DNA of 64,000 nt from Archangium sp. (GTDB lineage: Bacteria > Myxococcota > Myxococcia > Myxococcales > Myxococcaceae): positions 1 through 64,000 of the forward strand of contig JALHMW010000027.1 of assembly GCA_022843845.1 (NCBI GenBank). Direction: 5' to 3'. This document shows, in pieces, positions 45,962 through 54,629 of the stretch (its first letter is position 1; the number at the start of each line of letters is the position of its first letter). The position numbers and the translations under genes were made by a program. The notes below the pieces were generated by a model that was not told the origin of the DNA, made no database searches, and saw nothing but the letters and a program-made list of their open reading frames with translations.

Positions 45962-46402
45962 GTGGCTTCGTCGATTCCGAAATCTGCAGTCGAAATCCAA
46001 GGCCTCGAATACGACTGGCTTGGCTGCGATTCGGTCGGGTGTGTTGCTTTGTTCAGCACGGCTGGCGCCGGCTACGCCCCTGCCGAGTTCCTTCGCGACA
46101 CCGACGCACACGACGCTGCGATTCAGGCTCTTCTGGCCCTTCCGGTAAGGACGGAGGCGCGGTTCTTCCCCGAGGTCGCAGCGGGGCTGGTCAACACGTG
46201 GCAGCTCGCCGCTGAGCGCGGCTTGTTCGCCTACGACTCTACGCCGACCGGCGGGCCGTACCGTTTGGTCGCCGCGCCCCTCGTTCCGGCTCGTACGAGC
46301 GAACTTCCACTTGCAGTCGCAGACGTTGCGACAAGGGTCAGGTGCCGCACAGAGTTCGGGAGCCAAACGGTCGTCACGCAGGAGCTACTCGCCCCGTCCT
46401 GA
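45962..46402 (+). CDS. Cargo: myxobacterial-type conserved hypothetical protein
   Basis: A 146-residue protein from GTG 45962 (GAAGAGGG upstream). It reads VEIQGLEYDWLGCDSVGCVA, then FSTAGAGYAPAEFLRDTDAH and RGLFAYDSTPTGGPYRLVA. I have an impression of similar stand-alone proteins in myxobacteria but cannot name a family; the layout resembles small immunity-type proteins. It lies after the capsid block together with other non-phage genes and has lower third-position G+C than the structural genes. Confidence 0.6.
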   Translation: MASSIPKSAVEIQGLEYDWLGCDSVGCVALFSTAGAGYAPAEFLRDTDAHDAAIQALLALPVRTEARFFPEVAAGLVNTWQLAAERGLFAYDSTPTGGPYRLVAAPLVPARTSELPLAVADVATRVRCRTEFGSQTVVTQELLAPS

Positions 46403-46548
46403 GCGCAAACGGCTAGCGCGGGACCGATTTGCGCGGAGTCAGCGGTTGGGCGGTGCCGCCTCAGAAGGCGAGCCGCCGATTGCAGAGCGCGCGTCACTCA
46501 CCTGTTGGTCAGATCACGCGAACGGCGGCAGGCGAATGGAGCTACTGC

Positions 46549-47763
46549 TCAGCGGCCCAAGCGTTCGAGCGCCGGCCCCGCGCTCGGTGGGCTGACATCG
46601 GCATGGCGGTAGCGCAGTGCGACCCCAGGAAGAAGGAGGTGCACGAGGAAGTGGCCCAGCCCAAGCCGACTCGGAAGTACCAACTCGAGGTTCTCCAATC
46701 TCACGGTGGGGAATCGCTGAACTCCGGCTGGCTGCCTGGAAAGCACCTCGTGGAGGTTCTCAATGTCTTCCGCGTGACACGGTGCAACGGTGATCGAAGG
46801 AAGGTCTCGGCCGGTGCTCCACCGCTCCATTGACTGGAGGCGGAGTCGATAGGTCTCCACGGCGCATTCGAGCTGCGGCGGCAGCTTTAACCGGGCGAGC
46901 GACTCGCATCCGTCGGTGCACAACAATGCGACGGAGCGCTCATACGCCAGAACGGCAGCAACCTCGGCTGCGCTCGCAGGGCCGAGCTTCTCGTATCCGG
47001 GTTCGTGACCGATGAGCCGTTCTTCGCGCCCCAGAATGCTGAGGGCCATCGTGACGGCAGTTTCTTCCTGCGTCGTGAGAGCGAGCCAGGCAACCTGCCT
47101 GACGCGGAGGCTTGCGGTCGCGACCGTTCCTGCGCGGCGGGCCTGATGCAACTCGGCAGTAGTGAGACGTTCAAGGTCGTAGAAGAGCGGTAGTCGAACG
47201 GCGGGGAACTCGCGCGTTTCGAGTGCTGGGCTCGCGTCGTAAAGGTTCCAGCGGCTGAAGCGGAACAGCTCATCGAGGCGAGAGGTGTCAACCGCGTACA
47301 CCACGTCGGGAACGCCAGCGTCCCATCGTTGAGAGAACGCCCTCGCCTCGACATCGCTCAATGCAAACGGGGGGCGCTCGCCGGCAACAGGCCGTGCCTT
47401 GAGCAACTCCCAAAGGCGGCCGTCGCGCTGTGCGGCCACAATGTCGTCCATGCCCTGCTCCCACCGAAGGCGTGGATTGAGGAACGCAGCTGCGTCCGCT
47501 CCGGTGTCGGTGTCACGACGGTAGAATTCGGTCTTCCAGACCCGTTCCACTCGCTCCTGGTGGCCCAACGCGTGCGCACGTAACAGGTCGAGTTCAGTCT
47601 CGCGGTCACGTCGAGTCATCGACTGCTCGTGCTCGACCCAGGCGGGGATACTCCAGGCCATCAAGCCAGTCAGCGTGATGAGCAAGCCAAAGACCCAGTT
47701 CCGCACAGAACGAAGGCCAGCAGGAGCCTCGAAGCGGCGACGGAGCAGGTCTCCAAGAAGCAC
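46549..47763 (-). CDS. Antisense cargo: membrane-anchored hypothetical protein
   Basis: A 404-residue protein from GTG 47763 (GGAG-less context but a good hydrophobic N-terminus). One transmembrane segment, NWVFGLLITLTGLMAWSIPAW (about 23-41, written in part), is followed by a large domain rich in Arg, Glu and Leu (RRDRETELDLLRAHALGHQE). No catalytic motif is recognised. It is probably anchored in the inner membrane with its bulk on the periplasmic side. Its opposite orientation within the late gene block marks it as accessory. Confidence 0.6.
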   Translation of the reverse strand: MLLGDLLRRRFEAPAGLRSVRNWVFGLLITLTGLMAWSIPAWVEHEQSMTRRDRETELDLLRAHALGHQERVERVWKTEFYRRDTDTGADAAAFLNPRLRWEQGMDDIVAAQRDGRLWELLKARPVAGERPPFALSDVEARAFSQRWDAGVPDVVYAVDTSRLDELFRFSRWNLYDASPALETREFPAVRLPLFYDLERLTTAELHQARRAGTVATASLRVRQVAWLALTTQEETAVTMALSILGREERLIGHEPGYEKLGPASAAEVAAVLAYERSVALLCTDGCESLARLKLPPQLECAVETYRLRLQSMERWSTGRDLPSITVAPCHAEDIENLHEVLSRQPAGVQRFPTVRLENLELVLPSRLGLGHFLVHLLLPGVALRYRHADVSPPSAGPALERLGR

Positions 47764-47933
47764 GAGCGAACAATAGCAAGAGAATGATGGTCGACACGCT
47801 CGAGCGCGGCGATGTGAACGTGCGCAGGGCGACGTGACGACCGACCTCCAGCCAGCACGTTCTGCAAGCAACGCCACCTGGCTCGCGGGACCGCGGCGTT
47901 TGCTACGGTGTGCTCTCAGCGTCGGAGCCTCGC

Positions 47934-48349
47934 GTGGACAACAGCAAAGGCAGCCAGGGTGTCTTGTTCGGCTTCATGGTTCCTTCGGAGGAGGAGATCG
48001 CACGTCTTCGAGACGCGATTCGAGCGCGCGTCGTCGCTCATGTCGGTCCTGACTGTCAGGTCGTCTATGACGCGTTCCCGTTCGACGATGCCGGCCGACC
48101 GCTCGACAACCTGGACGAAATCGCCGTCAACGGCCCATGCGAGTTCGAGCAGAAGCGGGACCCAGAGTGGGGCGAAGGGAGCGACTATCGGAGCGGCGTC
48201 GTTCGAGCCCCACATGGCTCCAGGTCGCCGCGCTGGCTGACGCCATGATTCGCACCACGGGCGACCGCGCTCATCGATTCCTGGAGAGCGTTGCGATCGT
48301 CGGCTCGCACAAGGGTGTTCATCTCGTCGAGTTTTCGATGGGAAGCTGA
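47934..48349 (+). pseudogene. Frameshifted hypothetical gene
   Basis: Two adjacent frames look like one gene. From GTG 47934 one frame reads KGSQGVLFGFMVPSEEEIAR through GPCEFEQKRDPEWGEGSDY. After about 48190-48215 the coding signal moves to another frame reading TWLQVAALADAMIRTTGDRA to a stop at 48349. The original frame ends at 48248 with low-quality sequence. A one-base loss (or two-base gain) would explain it. It is either a decayed gene or a sequencing error. The next gene starts six bases later. Confidence 0.5.
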
Positions 48350-48354
48350 GCACC

Positions 48355-48852
48355 GTGTCTCAGGTCGTTCACATCCGAATCCCCGTGTGGAGCGCCGAGG
48401 GCTGGCTTGGGCCTGAACTTGTCGAAGCCCGTGAGGCGGCAGGTGGGCGCTTCGTCATCCTCTGTCCGCCCCGCTTCGCCTATGGGCTCGCCGTTGGCGA
48501 CGAGATCGAACTCGACGCCACGCGGCCTGCGGGCTTCCGGGTCACGCGCCACAGCAGGAATCTCACCATCTGGGTCTACTGCCAGACAGACGCCTCGGCT
48601 CGGGCCCTCGCTTCTGCTTCCGCAACGCTCCTTTCGGAGATCTCCGCGACGCTCGAGGGCGTCCCAAACGGGATGCTCATCATCACCGCACCGCTCGCCG
48701 CGGGCTGGTCGGCGATCGAGGCGGTGATGAACCAGCTCGTTGCACGCGATCCCACGGCCTGCTGCGAGTACGCGAACGTGTACGACGTGGAGGACGGGGT
48801 CACGCCACTGAACTGGTGGCTCGAACCGACTGGTCCCACTTCGAAGACCTGA
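48355..48852 (+). CDS. DUF4265-like protein
   Basis: A 165-residue protein from GTG 48355. The N-terminal half follows DUF4265: VHIRIPVWSAEGWLGPELVE, then GRFVILCPPRFAYGLAVGDE and a basic TRHSRNLTIWVY. The C-terminal half (ATLEGVPNGMLIITAPLAAG) differs from typical members. DUF4265 proteins are widespread in myxobacteria and actinobacteria with no known function. It is co-oriented with the late operon but is likely cargo, paired with the upstream frameshifted gene. Confidence 0.7.
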   Translation: MSQVVHIRIPVWSAEGWLGPELVEAREAAGGRFVILCPPRFAYGLAVGDEIELDATRPAGFRVTRHSRNLTIWVYCQTDASARALASASATLLSEISATLEGVPNGMLIITAPLAAGWSAIEAVMNQLVARDPTACCEYANVYDVEDGVTPLNWWLEPTGPTSKT

Positions 48853-48868
48853 GCGCCTTTGGCCTGAC

Positions 48869-49510
48869 GTGTACGCGAGTGTTGCCGAACTTCGAGCTGA
48901 GGGCGTCGGCGTAGCCTCTGCCACTGACGCGAGGCTCGTCGCCCTCCTCGACGAGGCCACGAGCACCATCGACCGGGTCACGCGACAGTTCTTCGAGCCG
49001 CGTCAGATGACGTTGCGCCTCGACGGCCGGGGGACCCCGACGATCGAACTGCCGGTTCCGCCGATCGAGCTCGTGAGCATTGGCGTCGGCACCGAGGGCG
49101 CGTTGGGGCTCGACCTCGATGCACTGCTGATCGTCGGCTCGCCGATTGGCCCTGGCTATGACGGCGCCAGATTCTCCCTGCGGCACGGCCTCGTGTTCCC
49201 GAAGGGGCGCGGGAACGTCATCGCCGAGGGGCGCTGGGGCTACACCGAGGACAACGGCACTCCAGACGGGCGCACGCCACTGGCTGTGAAGAGGGCCTGC
49301 ATCCTCCTCGTGCTGCGCGGCCTGCACCCGCTCGCTGATGACGCGGCGTTCGAGGCGCGCAGTCGGTGGCGCATCATCGAGGAGCGAACGCGGGACCAGA
49401 GCTACCGGCTCGACCCGAATCGCGGAGGTGGGGTCGGTCTCACCGGCGACGCGGAGGTCGACGCGCTCCTGACTCCCTATGTCCGAACTTCGCCTGTCGG
49501 GGCGGCGTAA
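48869..49510 (+). CDS. Phage head-tail connector (gp6-like) protein
   Basis: A 213-residue protein with the layout of gp6-like head-tail connectors: an N-terminal helical part (SVAELRAEGVGVASATDARL, DEATSTIDRVTRQFFEPR), a beta module in the middle (PTIELPVPPIELVSIGVG), and a C-terminal helical part (VKRACILLVLRGLHPLAD). The segment from base 49034 to the stop recurs at 51853-52328 as a decayed second copy. The frame here is intact, so this is the functional gene. Confidence 0.8.
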   Translation: MYASVAELRAEGVGVASATDARLVALLDEATSTIDRVTRQFFEPRQMTLRLDGRGTPTIELPVPPIELVSIGVGTEGALGLDLDALLIVGSPIGPGYDGARFSLRHGLVFPKGRGNVIAEGRWGYTEDNGTPDGRTPLAVKRACILLVLRGLHPLADDAAFEARSRWRIIEERTRDQSYRLDPNRGGGVGLTGDAEVDALLTPYVRTSPVGAA

Positions 49511-49519
49511 GTCAGGCGC

Positions 49520-50020
49520 CTACGGTTCGATCCTCAGCCAGAGGGCACCGTTCACCGTGCTGGCTGCCCGAGCTTCCTTCCGCATCCCATCGAGTTCCTC
49601 GACCAGGGTGTGCGGCTCGCGAAGGGCCCAGCCCGCTTCAGCGCACAGGAGCGCGTGCCACTCTTCCGCGAGGGGTCTCATTCGGTCCTCGGAGATTCCG
49701 GCGAGCGCCGTGGTGAAAGCGGCAGGCACTTGGCCAACCTGCGTGTCGCCTTGCGGCTCCTCCCATTCGACGTCGTCGTAGTCGTACTCGACGCCGACGA
49801 GGATTCGGCCCAGCAGCGCAACCTGCTCCCAGGAGATTGAGCCGAGCATGTGACCCCAAGTGGTCCACGTCTCGGCGTCCGCCTGGCGTGCGGCAGCGAG
49901 GAGAAAGAAGTCCGTCACCCGGTCACCACACACGGCTGCGTGAACCAAGGTCCATTCTGTCGCTACCCCTGAACCCGGTTGCGGAGGATCCGCGAACGTG
50001 ATCTTCCCGGCGGATGGCAC
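49520..50020 (-). CDS. Hypothetical cargo gene with 5' end replaced by IS630 DNA
   Basis: A 166-residue frame of unknown function. Its core, ATEWTLVHAAVCGDRVTDFF through EEWHALLCAEAGWALREP, looks like a real soluble protein. The first 19 codons (MPSAGKITFADPPQP...) lie within the IS630 end (from 49964), so the native start was probably lost or replaced when the IS inserted. It may be non-functional or expressed from an IS-derived start. Confidence 0.5.
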   Translation of the reverse strand: MPSAGKITFADPPQPGSGVATEWTLVHAAVCGDRVTDFFLLAAARQADAETWTTWGHMLGSISWEQVALLGRILVGVEYDYDDVEWEEPQGDTQVGQVPAAFTTALAGISEDRMRPLAEEWHALLCAEAGWALREPHTLVEELDGMRKEARAASTVNGALWLRIEP

Positions 50021-50965
50021 TGGACCAGCGAACGCGTCGGGCTGTCGTGCGGCTGCGCAACAAGGGCATGCGGTACTCGGACATCGCCGAGGCGCTCGAC
50101 ATCAGCCGAACATCGGTCAGCAGATTGCTCACGACGTGGCGAACCAGGCGAACGCTGAAGCCGCGCAAGCCAGGTGGAGGCAACAAGTCGCCGCTGCGGG
50201 CGGTCGAGCGGGAGTTCAAGGCGCTGGTGCATGAGTTCTCCGACGCGACAGCTGAGGAACTGGCTACGCTGGTTGGCGAGAAGCTCGACGTGCAGACGAG
50301 CCGGTCCTCGGTGCTGCGTTTTCTCTCGGGCATGGGCTTCACGCTCAAAAAAAGAAGTTCGTCGCCGAGGAGCGGAGCCGACCGGATGTCGTCTGGCGAC
50401 GCAAGGTGATGAGCGCGCTGCTCCTGCAACTCGACCTGACGAAGGCGGTGTTCCTCGACGAGTCTGGTTGTCGAGTGGGCATGCGGCGCGAGCGCGGCTG
50501 GGGCCCTTCGGGAGCGCGAGTCATCGGCAGCAGACCTGCGCGACACTGCAAGAACATCTCGATGCTGGGCGCGATTGCACTCGGTCGGCGACCGCTTCTG
50601 ATGACTCACAAAGGCGGGGTGGGCACCGAAGTCTTCGCGGACTTCGTCAGGAAGCGATTGGTGCGATGGCTGCGCCCGGGAGACGTCGTGTTGATGGACA
50701 ATCTGCGCGCACACAAACGCCCCGAGGTCATCGACGCGATTCTGGCGGCGGGCGCGCTGCCCTTCTACCTGCCGCCCTACAGCCCAGACATGAACCCCAT
50801 CGAGTACTGGTGGGCGGACATCAAGCGGCAGCTCCGAAAGCTCGCCATCGACTCCGAGGCCGACTTGCTCGTCGCCATTCGCCGTCTTCGCGGTCGGCTC
50901 TCCAACGCCAAGGTTGCGGGCTGGTATCGTCACGTTCAGGCTCAGCTCAAGTGATCACTGGGGTA
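49964..50965 (+). mobile_element. IS630-family insertion sequence
   Basis: A unit of about 1.0 kb around a two-frame IS630 transposase. The ends read TACCCC (49964-49969) and, at the other side, GGGGTA (50960-50965), each beginning with the TA dinucleotide expected of IS630/Tc1 targets. The inverted repeats beyond these six bases are poor, so the exact ends need comparison with other copies. It abuts the 3' end of a TonB-like gene on one side and truncates a cargo gene on the other. Confidence 0.65.
50014..50954 (+). CDS. IS630-family transposase made by -1 frameshifting
   Basis: Two overlapping frames make one DDE transposase. ORF A (50014-50409) has an HTH: RYSDIAEALDISRTSVSRLL and a second DNA-binding helix set. 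ORF B continues in the -1 frame after a run of seven A followed by G at 50347-50354; read through, the join gives TLKKKKFVAEERSRPDVVWR. The DDE catalytic residues are in VFLDESG, VVLMDNLRAHK and MNPIEYWWAD. Programmed -1 slippage on A-runs is established for some IS630 elements. The total is about 313 residues, normal for the family, so it is probably intact. Confidence 0.85.
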
Positions 50966-51355
50966 GTCCAGGTACCAGCTGTAGCTGTACTTGATCATGG
51001 CTGGTACTGGCTTCCCATCCTTCGTCGCCGGCCTGAACTTGAACGTCTTGATGGCGGCGACGGAGGCCTCGTCAAGGCCGTAGCCGAGGCCTTCCAGGAC
51101 CATCACGTCAGTCACGTTCCCGCCATCGTCAATCTGCACACGGAGCAGGACCACCCCTTCGACCTCATTCGCCTTGGCCTCTGCCGGGTAGGGCACACGC
51201 ACCTCATGCTCATTCGCGACTTCCGGTAGCCAATCGGGGGCATTCTGCGGGACGCCCTTTGGAGCACGCTGCGCTTTCACGTCCACGATCGCCGCCCGGG
51301 GGCAGGCCATCGCGGCGACGGTCCACAGCCAAAGCACACGTCGCATACGGAACAC
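50942..51355 (-). CDS. TonB-like C-terminal domain protein
   Basis: A 137-residue protein. An N-terminal hydrophobic signal (RRVLWLWTVAAMACPRAA) is followed by a TonB C-terminal domain: VRVPYPAEAKANEVEGVVLL, VQIDDGGNVTDVMVLEGLGY and TFKFRPATKDGKPVPAM. Energy-transducer TonB proteins of this short, secreted type are frequent in Myxococcota. The last eight codons lie in IS630 DNA, so the native C-terminus may be slightly altered. It is a bacterial rather than phage gene, acquired as cargo. Confidence 0.75.
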   Translation of the reverse strand: MFRMRRVLWLWTVAAMACPRAAIVDVKAQRAPKGVPQNAPDWLPEVANEHEVRVPYPAEAKANEVEGVVLLRVQIDDGGNVTDVMVLEGLGYGLDEASVAAIKTFKFRPATKDGKPVPAMIKYSYSWYLDYPSDHLS

Positions 51356-51852
51356 TTCTCCAGGCGAACTCTCGAATCGATGACGACGAAACCGGCAGAG
51401 GCGTCCTGTGTCAAAGCACCTTCTTGAACAGGTCGAGCGAACGCGAAGAAGAACAAAGCAGGGAACGGGGCGAAGGGTCGAGTGCCGACGTTGCGCGCGA
51501 GGCCCAGAGACGTCGCCGTGAGTGGGCGGGACGGGCGCGCGGAAGGGACAGGGATAAGCGATTCAAAGCGCGAAACCGAAACTCGGCCAAGTATCCGACA
51601 GTGAAGTCAGGGGCTTGCGAGGTCAGCCGCTCGCCCCAATTCTTCCAGCAACGTTGCAATCCTGAACCTGCGGCAGACCTTGCGGAAGGCTCGTCGGTGC
51701 TGGCGAGCCGATGGACGAGGCCGAGCGGTTTGCCGTCGGGGTCGGTGAGCTCGTGCGCCGCGTGCGCTCCCGCACACGCCTGCGCCATCAGTCCGACGAC
51801 GACGCATGGGGAAGGGCCGGCCCTGCTGAATCGCGGCGCGCAGCAGCTCGGC
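51356..51852. other. Non-coding stretch before the decayed connector copy
   Basis: About 500 bases without a convincing gene. All open frames look like compositional artefacts. The sequence mixes Arg-rich pseudo-coding regions with an abrupt join to the connector copy at 51853, so it probably contains the debris of an older recombination or insertion. Confidence 0.4.
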
Positions 51853-52328
51853 ACCCCGACGATCGAACTGCCGGTTCCGCCGATCGAGCTCATGAGCATT
51901 GGCGTCGGCGCCGAGGGCGCGTTCGGGCTCGACCTCAATGCACTGCTGATCGTCGGCTCGCCTATTGGCCCTGGCTACGATGGCGCCAGATTCTCCCTGC
52001 GGCACGGCCTCGTCTTCCCGAAGGGCGCGGGAACGTCATCGCCGAGGGGCGCTGGGGCTACACCGAAGTCGACGGCACTCAAGACGGGCGTACGCCGCTG
52101 GCAGTGAAGCGGGCCTGCATCCTCCTCGTGCTGGGCGGCCTGCACCCGCTCGCTGATGACGCGGCGTTCGAGGCGCGTAGTCGATGGCGGATCATCGAGG
52201 AGCGCACCCGCGACCAGAGCTACCGCCTCGAAGCGACTCGCGGCGGTGGGCTCATGCTCACCGGTGACCCCGAAGTCGATCAGTTGCTCAGTCCCTATGC
52301 GCGCACCTCAAGGCTTGGCGCGGCGTGA
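51853..52328 (+). pseudogene. Partial, frameshifted second copy of the head-tail connector gene
   Basis: These 476 bases repeat 49034-49510 (477 bases) with scattered changes. The 5' third of the gene is missing, and one G is lost in a G run (GGGG at 49204-49207, GGG at 52023-52025), which shifts the frame after FPKG. Without the loss it would encode TPTIELPVPPIELMSIGVGA through [12 protein letters not shown]. The two copies differ by clearly more than sequencing noise, so they may come from two related phages rather than a very recent duplication. Confidence 0.85.
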
Positions 52329-53042
52329 AACCCTCGAAGCTCGAACCTTGGCGGCTGGTTTCACGCGCGCTCTCACGTCGACGCTCAGCGCAGCGAACAT
52401 GTCTGACAGCTCAAGGCGCAAGTGGATCGTGGTCCGCGGAAAGTTCCACTGAGTCTTGCCGTCCGAGTCGATCCTGGCGGGCTTCCCCCAGGCCTTGGAG
52501 AGGGACGCGACTGTGCCGGTGTAGAGCTGGCTGATCCTGGACTGGATCTCATCCCGCTCGTCGTGGCGATCGTCATCATGCCATTCGAGAGCGAGGCTGG
52601 CCGACGCTTCCTCGACGGGGCATCTTGTTCGAACACTCCAACTGGCGCCACTCGCCGCGAGACTCATCGTGCGGCTGCCGTCTTCGTTGAGCGCCTCGTC
52701 GAGGAGAACAGCGCCGCCCTCCGTCAGCCCCCGGGCGGAGAGAACCTGGCCCTCGCGGAGCCCGAACTCCTTCACGAATCGAGTGATCAACGTGGCATTG
52801 ACTTGCACGGCCACCTTCGGTCGACGACGCAATCGGGGCTCTCGCCAAAGAGTGACGCCGTTCTGAGCAGCGAAAGTTTGGAGGCGCTCAGCCGCCGCCT
52901 TCGTCATGCCCGTGACGTACAACGCGCTTCGGGAGGTTTCGTTCGCAACTCGCTTGAATGCGAGTAACCGGCGCGCCACGGCCGGTGAACCAACCCGGCG
53001 GTCGGACCCGTAGAACAGTCGCAAGTCGTTCAGTTCGGCCAT
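52308..53042 (-). CDS. Antisense cargo: hypothetical protein, 244 aa
   Basis: A 244-residue soluble, basic protein: [20 protein letters not shown] at the N-terminus, then [20 protein letters not shown], a middle beta-rich part ([20 protein letters not shown]) and a basic C-terminus. No family is recognised. It overlaps the decayed connector copy by 21 bases in opposite orientation. It is one of several minus-strand genes inserted among structural genes. Confidence 0.6.
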   Translation of the reverse strand: MAELNDLRLFYGSDRRVGSPAVARRLLAFKRVANETSRSALYVTGMTKAAAERLQTFAAQNGVTLWREPRLRRRPKVAVQVNATLITRFVKEFGLREGQVLSARGLTEGGAVLLDEALNEDGSRTMSLAASGASWSVRTRCPVEEASASLALEWHDDDRHDERDEIQSRISQLYTGTVASLSKAWGKPARIDSDGKTQWNFPRTTIHLRLELSDMFAALSVDVRARVKPAAKVRASRVSRRAKP

Positions 53043-53127
53043 CGGCGTCGTGCTCCTTTGCGATTCTCATCCAAGGATGGGGTGTTCTCGGATCCCTCGA
53101 CCCCCTCGTCCAGCGCTTTGGAGTCTC

Positions 53128-53628
53128 ATGCGCGGACGCATCATCTTCCCGTTCCTCGCAGAACTCCGCCGGCTCGATACCGAAGCGATGGCGTCTCAGG
53201 CGCCGGGCTACGACGAGGACTTCAAGGAGCCGGCGCTCCTCGACACCGACGGAGACGGCGCCGGTGAGACGTATCGACGTGAACACCCTCCGGTGCGCGT
53301 GCCCTGTCAGGTCGAGCCGCAGACCGTCGAGGCGCTCCGCATGACGGCCGCGGGGAACACGCCGCAGTCGAGCCTCGACCTCGTCTTCCATTTCAAAGAC
53401 CTCGAGCGACTGGGGCTGGTCGATTCGCAGACCGGCGAGGCGCTCATTCGCCCCAGCGACCGTCTCAGCGGGCTGTTCGACACCGAGGGCAAGCTGGTGT
53501 GGGCGGTTCGAACTCCGCCCGGTCTCTACGTCACGGAGGCCCGCCCATCAGGCTTCGGGCTGTTCCGTCTGAGGCCACGACGGAACCTCCTCATCGTGTC
53601 GTTCAACGACCGGCCCGTGGGTCGCTGA
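53128..53628 (+). CDS. Phage head/tail completion-like protein
   Basis: A 166-residue protein from ATG 53128 ([17 protein letters not shown]). The middle has [20 protein letters not shown] and [17 protein letters not shown]. It ends with a basic tail ([17 protein letters not shown]). Similar proteins sit between connector and tail genes in myoviruses as head-tail joining components. The assignment is by position and size. Confidence 0.65.
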   Translation: MRGRIIFPFLAELRRLDTEAMASQAPGYDEDFKEPALLDTDGDGAGETYRREHPPVRVPCQVEPQTVEALRMTAAGNTPQSSLDLVFHFKDLERLGLVDSQTGEALIRPSDRLSGLFDTEGKLVWAVRTPPGLYVTEARPSGFGLFRLRPRRNLLIVSFNDRPVGR

Positions 53629-53764
53629 GGGTCGAGCCGAAGTCAGCCGAGAAATGCGGCGTCCCCGGCTCGGTCGAGCGCCGACTTTGGAGCAGGCGCT
53701 TGGCGGAAGACGCGCGGGCTCTCGCCGCTCCGAAGTTCCACTCGACCCGCAGCATGGAGTCCCG

Positions 53765-54025
53765 ATGAAGAACCTGATCCTGATGACCTTCCTGATGATC
53801 GCGGTGGTCGGCTGCACCGAGCCGCCCTGCGACCCCGGCGCGTCGCGCTGCCTCGGCAACACGGTCGAGGTGTGCAACGAGAAGCAGGCGTGGCGCTCGC
53901 TGGCCGACTGCGGGGAGCTGAGCCGGCTCGCGCGCCGCCCGCTCGTGTGCGCCTTCGTGACGGCCGACGACACCGGCGTCGTCGATGGCAACACGTGCAT
54001 CCCGGAGCCCCCGGCGAGCCCGTAG
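53765..54025 (+). CDS. Small lipoprotein, Cys-rich
   Basis: An 86-residue lipoprotein: signal MKNLILMTFLMIAVVGC with lipobox VVGC (Cys17 as the lipidated residue), then a small domain with five cysteines (CDPGASRCLG, EVCNEKQAW, DCGELSRLA, LVCAFV). The lipid-anchored disulphide-rich domain resembles host myxobacterial lipoproteins. In a late operon it could be an Rz1-like spanin partner or a surface conversion protein. No Rz partner is seen nearby. Confidence 0.65.
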   Translation: MKNLILMTFLMIAVVGCTEPPCDPGASRCLGNTVEVCNEKQAWRSLADCGELSRLARRPLVCAFVTADDTGVVDGNTCIPEPPASP

Positions 54026-54032
54026 CACCGCG

Positions 54033-54626
54033 ATGGCGATCTCCCGCACCGGCGACTGGGCTCGCGCGCGAGAGCTGCTCTCCAACACCTCGGGGAGACT
54101 CCAGGGCGCAGTCGAGCGGGCGATGAAGCAGGAGGCGCATGCCCTCCGAAACGAAGTCGTGAGCGGGTTGACGGCGCAGGCGCCGGGTGGCGAGCCCATC
54201 CGACCGCCTGCGCCGTTGACGTTGGCAGCGCGACAGCTCCAGGGATTCGGTGGCACCAAGTCGCTCCTGGTGCGCGGCGACCTTCGCAACGCGATCTCGG
54301 TGATCGCTGATGGCGACGAGGTGTTCATTGGAGTGCTCCGGAGCGCGAAGAGCAGCACGGGCGAGTCGCTCGCCGACATCGCGCAGATCCAGGAGTTCGG
54401 CGGGCCACCGGTGATCATCCCCATCACGCCGAAGATGCGCCGGTACCTCGCGGTCCTCTTCAAGCGAGCGGGGCAACCTCGACGCCCCGCGAGCGGGCGC
54501 GGCGTGGTCGTCACCCAGGTTCCCGCTCGCCCCTTCTTGCGGCCTGCGTTCGAAAAGCTCCGAGGCAGCGCTCAACGACGCATGCTCCAGCGGATCGCAG
54601 CCCAACTCGGCCTCGACGTGTCTTGA
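54033..54626 (+). CDS. Phage tail/virion morphogenesis protein (HK97 gp10-like)
   Basis: A 197-residue protein from ATG 54033. It has helical N-terminal half (RELLSNTSGRLQGAVERAMK, EAHALRNEVVSGLTAQAPG) and the family's DIAQIQEFGGPPVIIPITPK followed by VPARPFLRPAFEKLRG, characteristic of gp10/virion morphogenesis (tail completion) proteins. It joins the head connector to the tail tube. It is preceded by the lipoprotein gene with a seven-base gap. Confidence 0.8.
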   Translation: MAISRTGDWARARELLSNTSGRLQGAVERAMKQEAHALRNEVVSGLTAQAPGGEPIRPPAPLTLAARQLQGFGGTKSLLVRGDLRNAISVIADGDEVFIGVLRSAKSSTGESLADIAQIQEFGGPPVIIPITPKMRRYLAVLFKRAGQPRRPASGRGVVVTQVPARPFLRPAFEKLRGSAQRRMLQRIAAQLGLDVS

Positions 54627-54629
54627 GAC

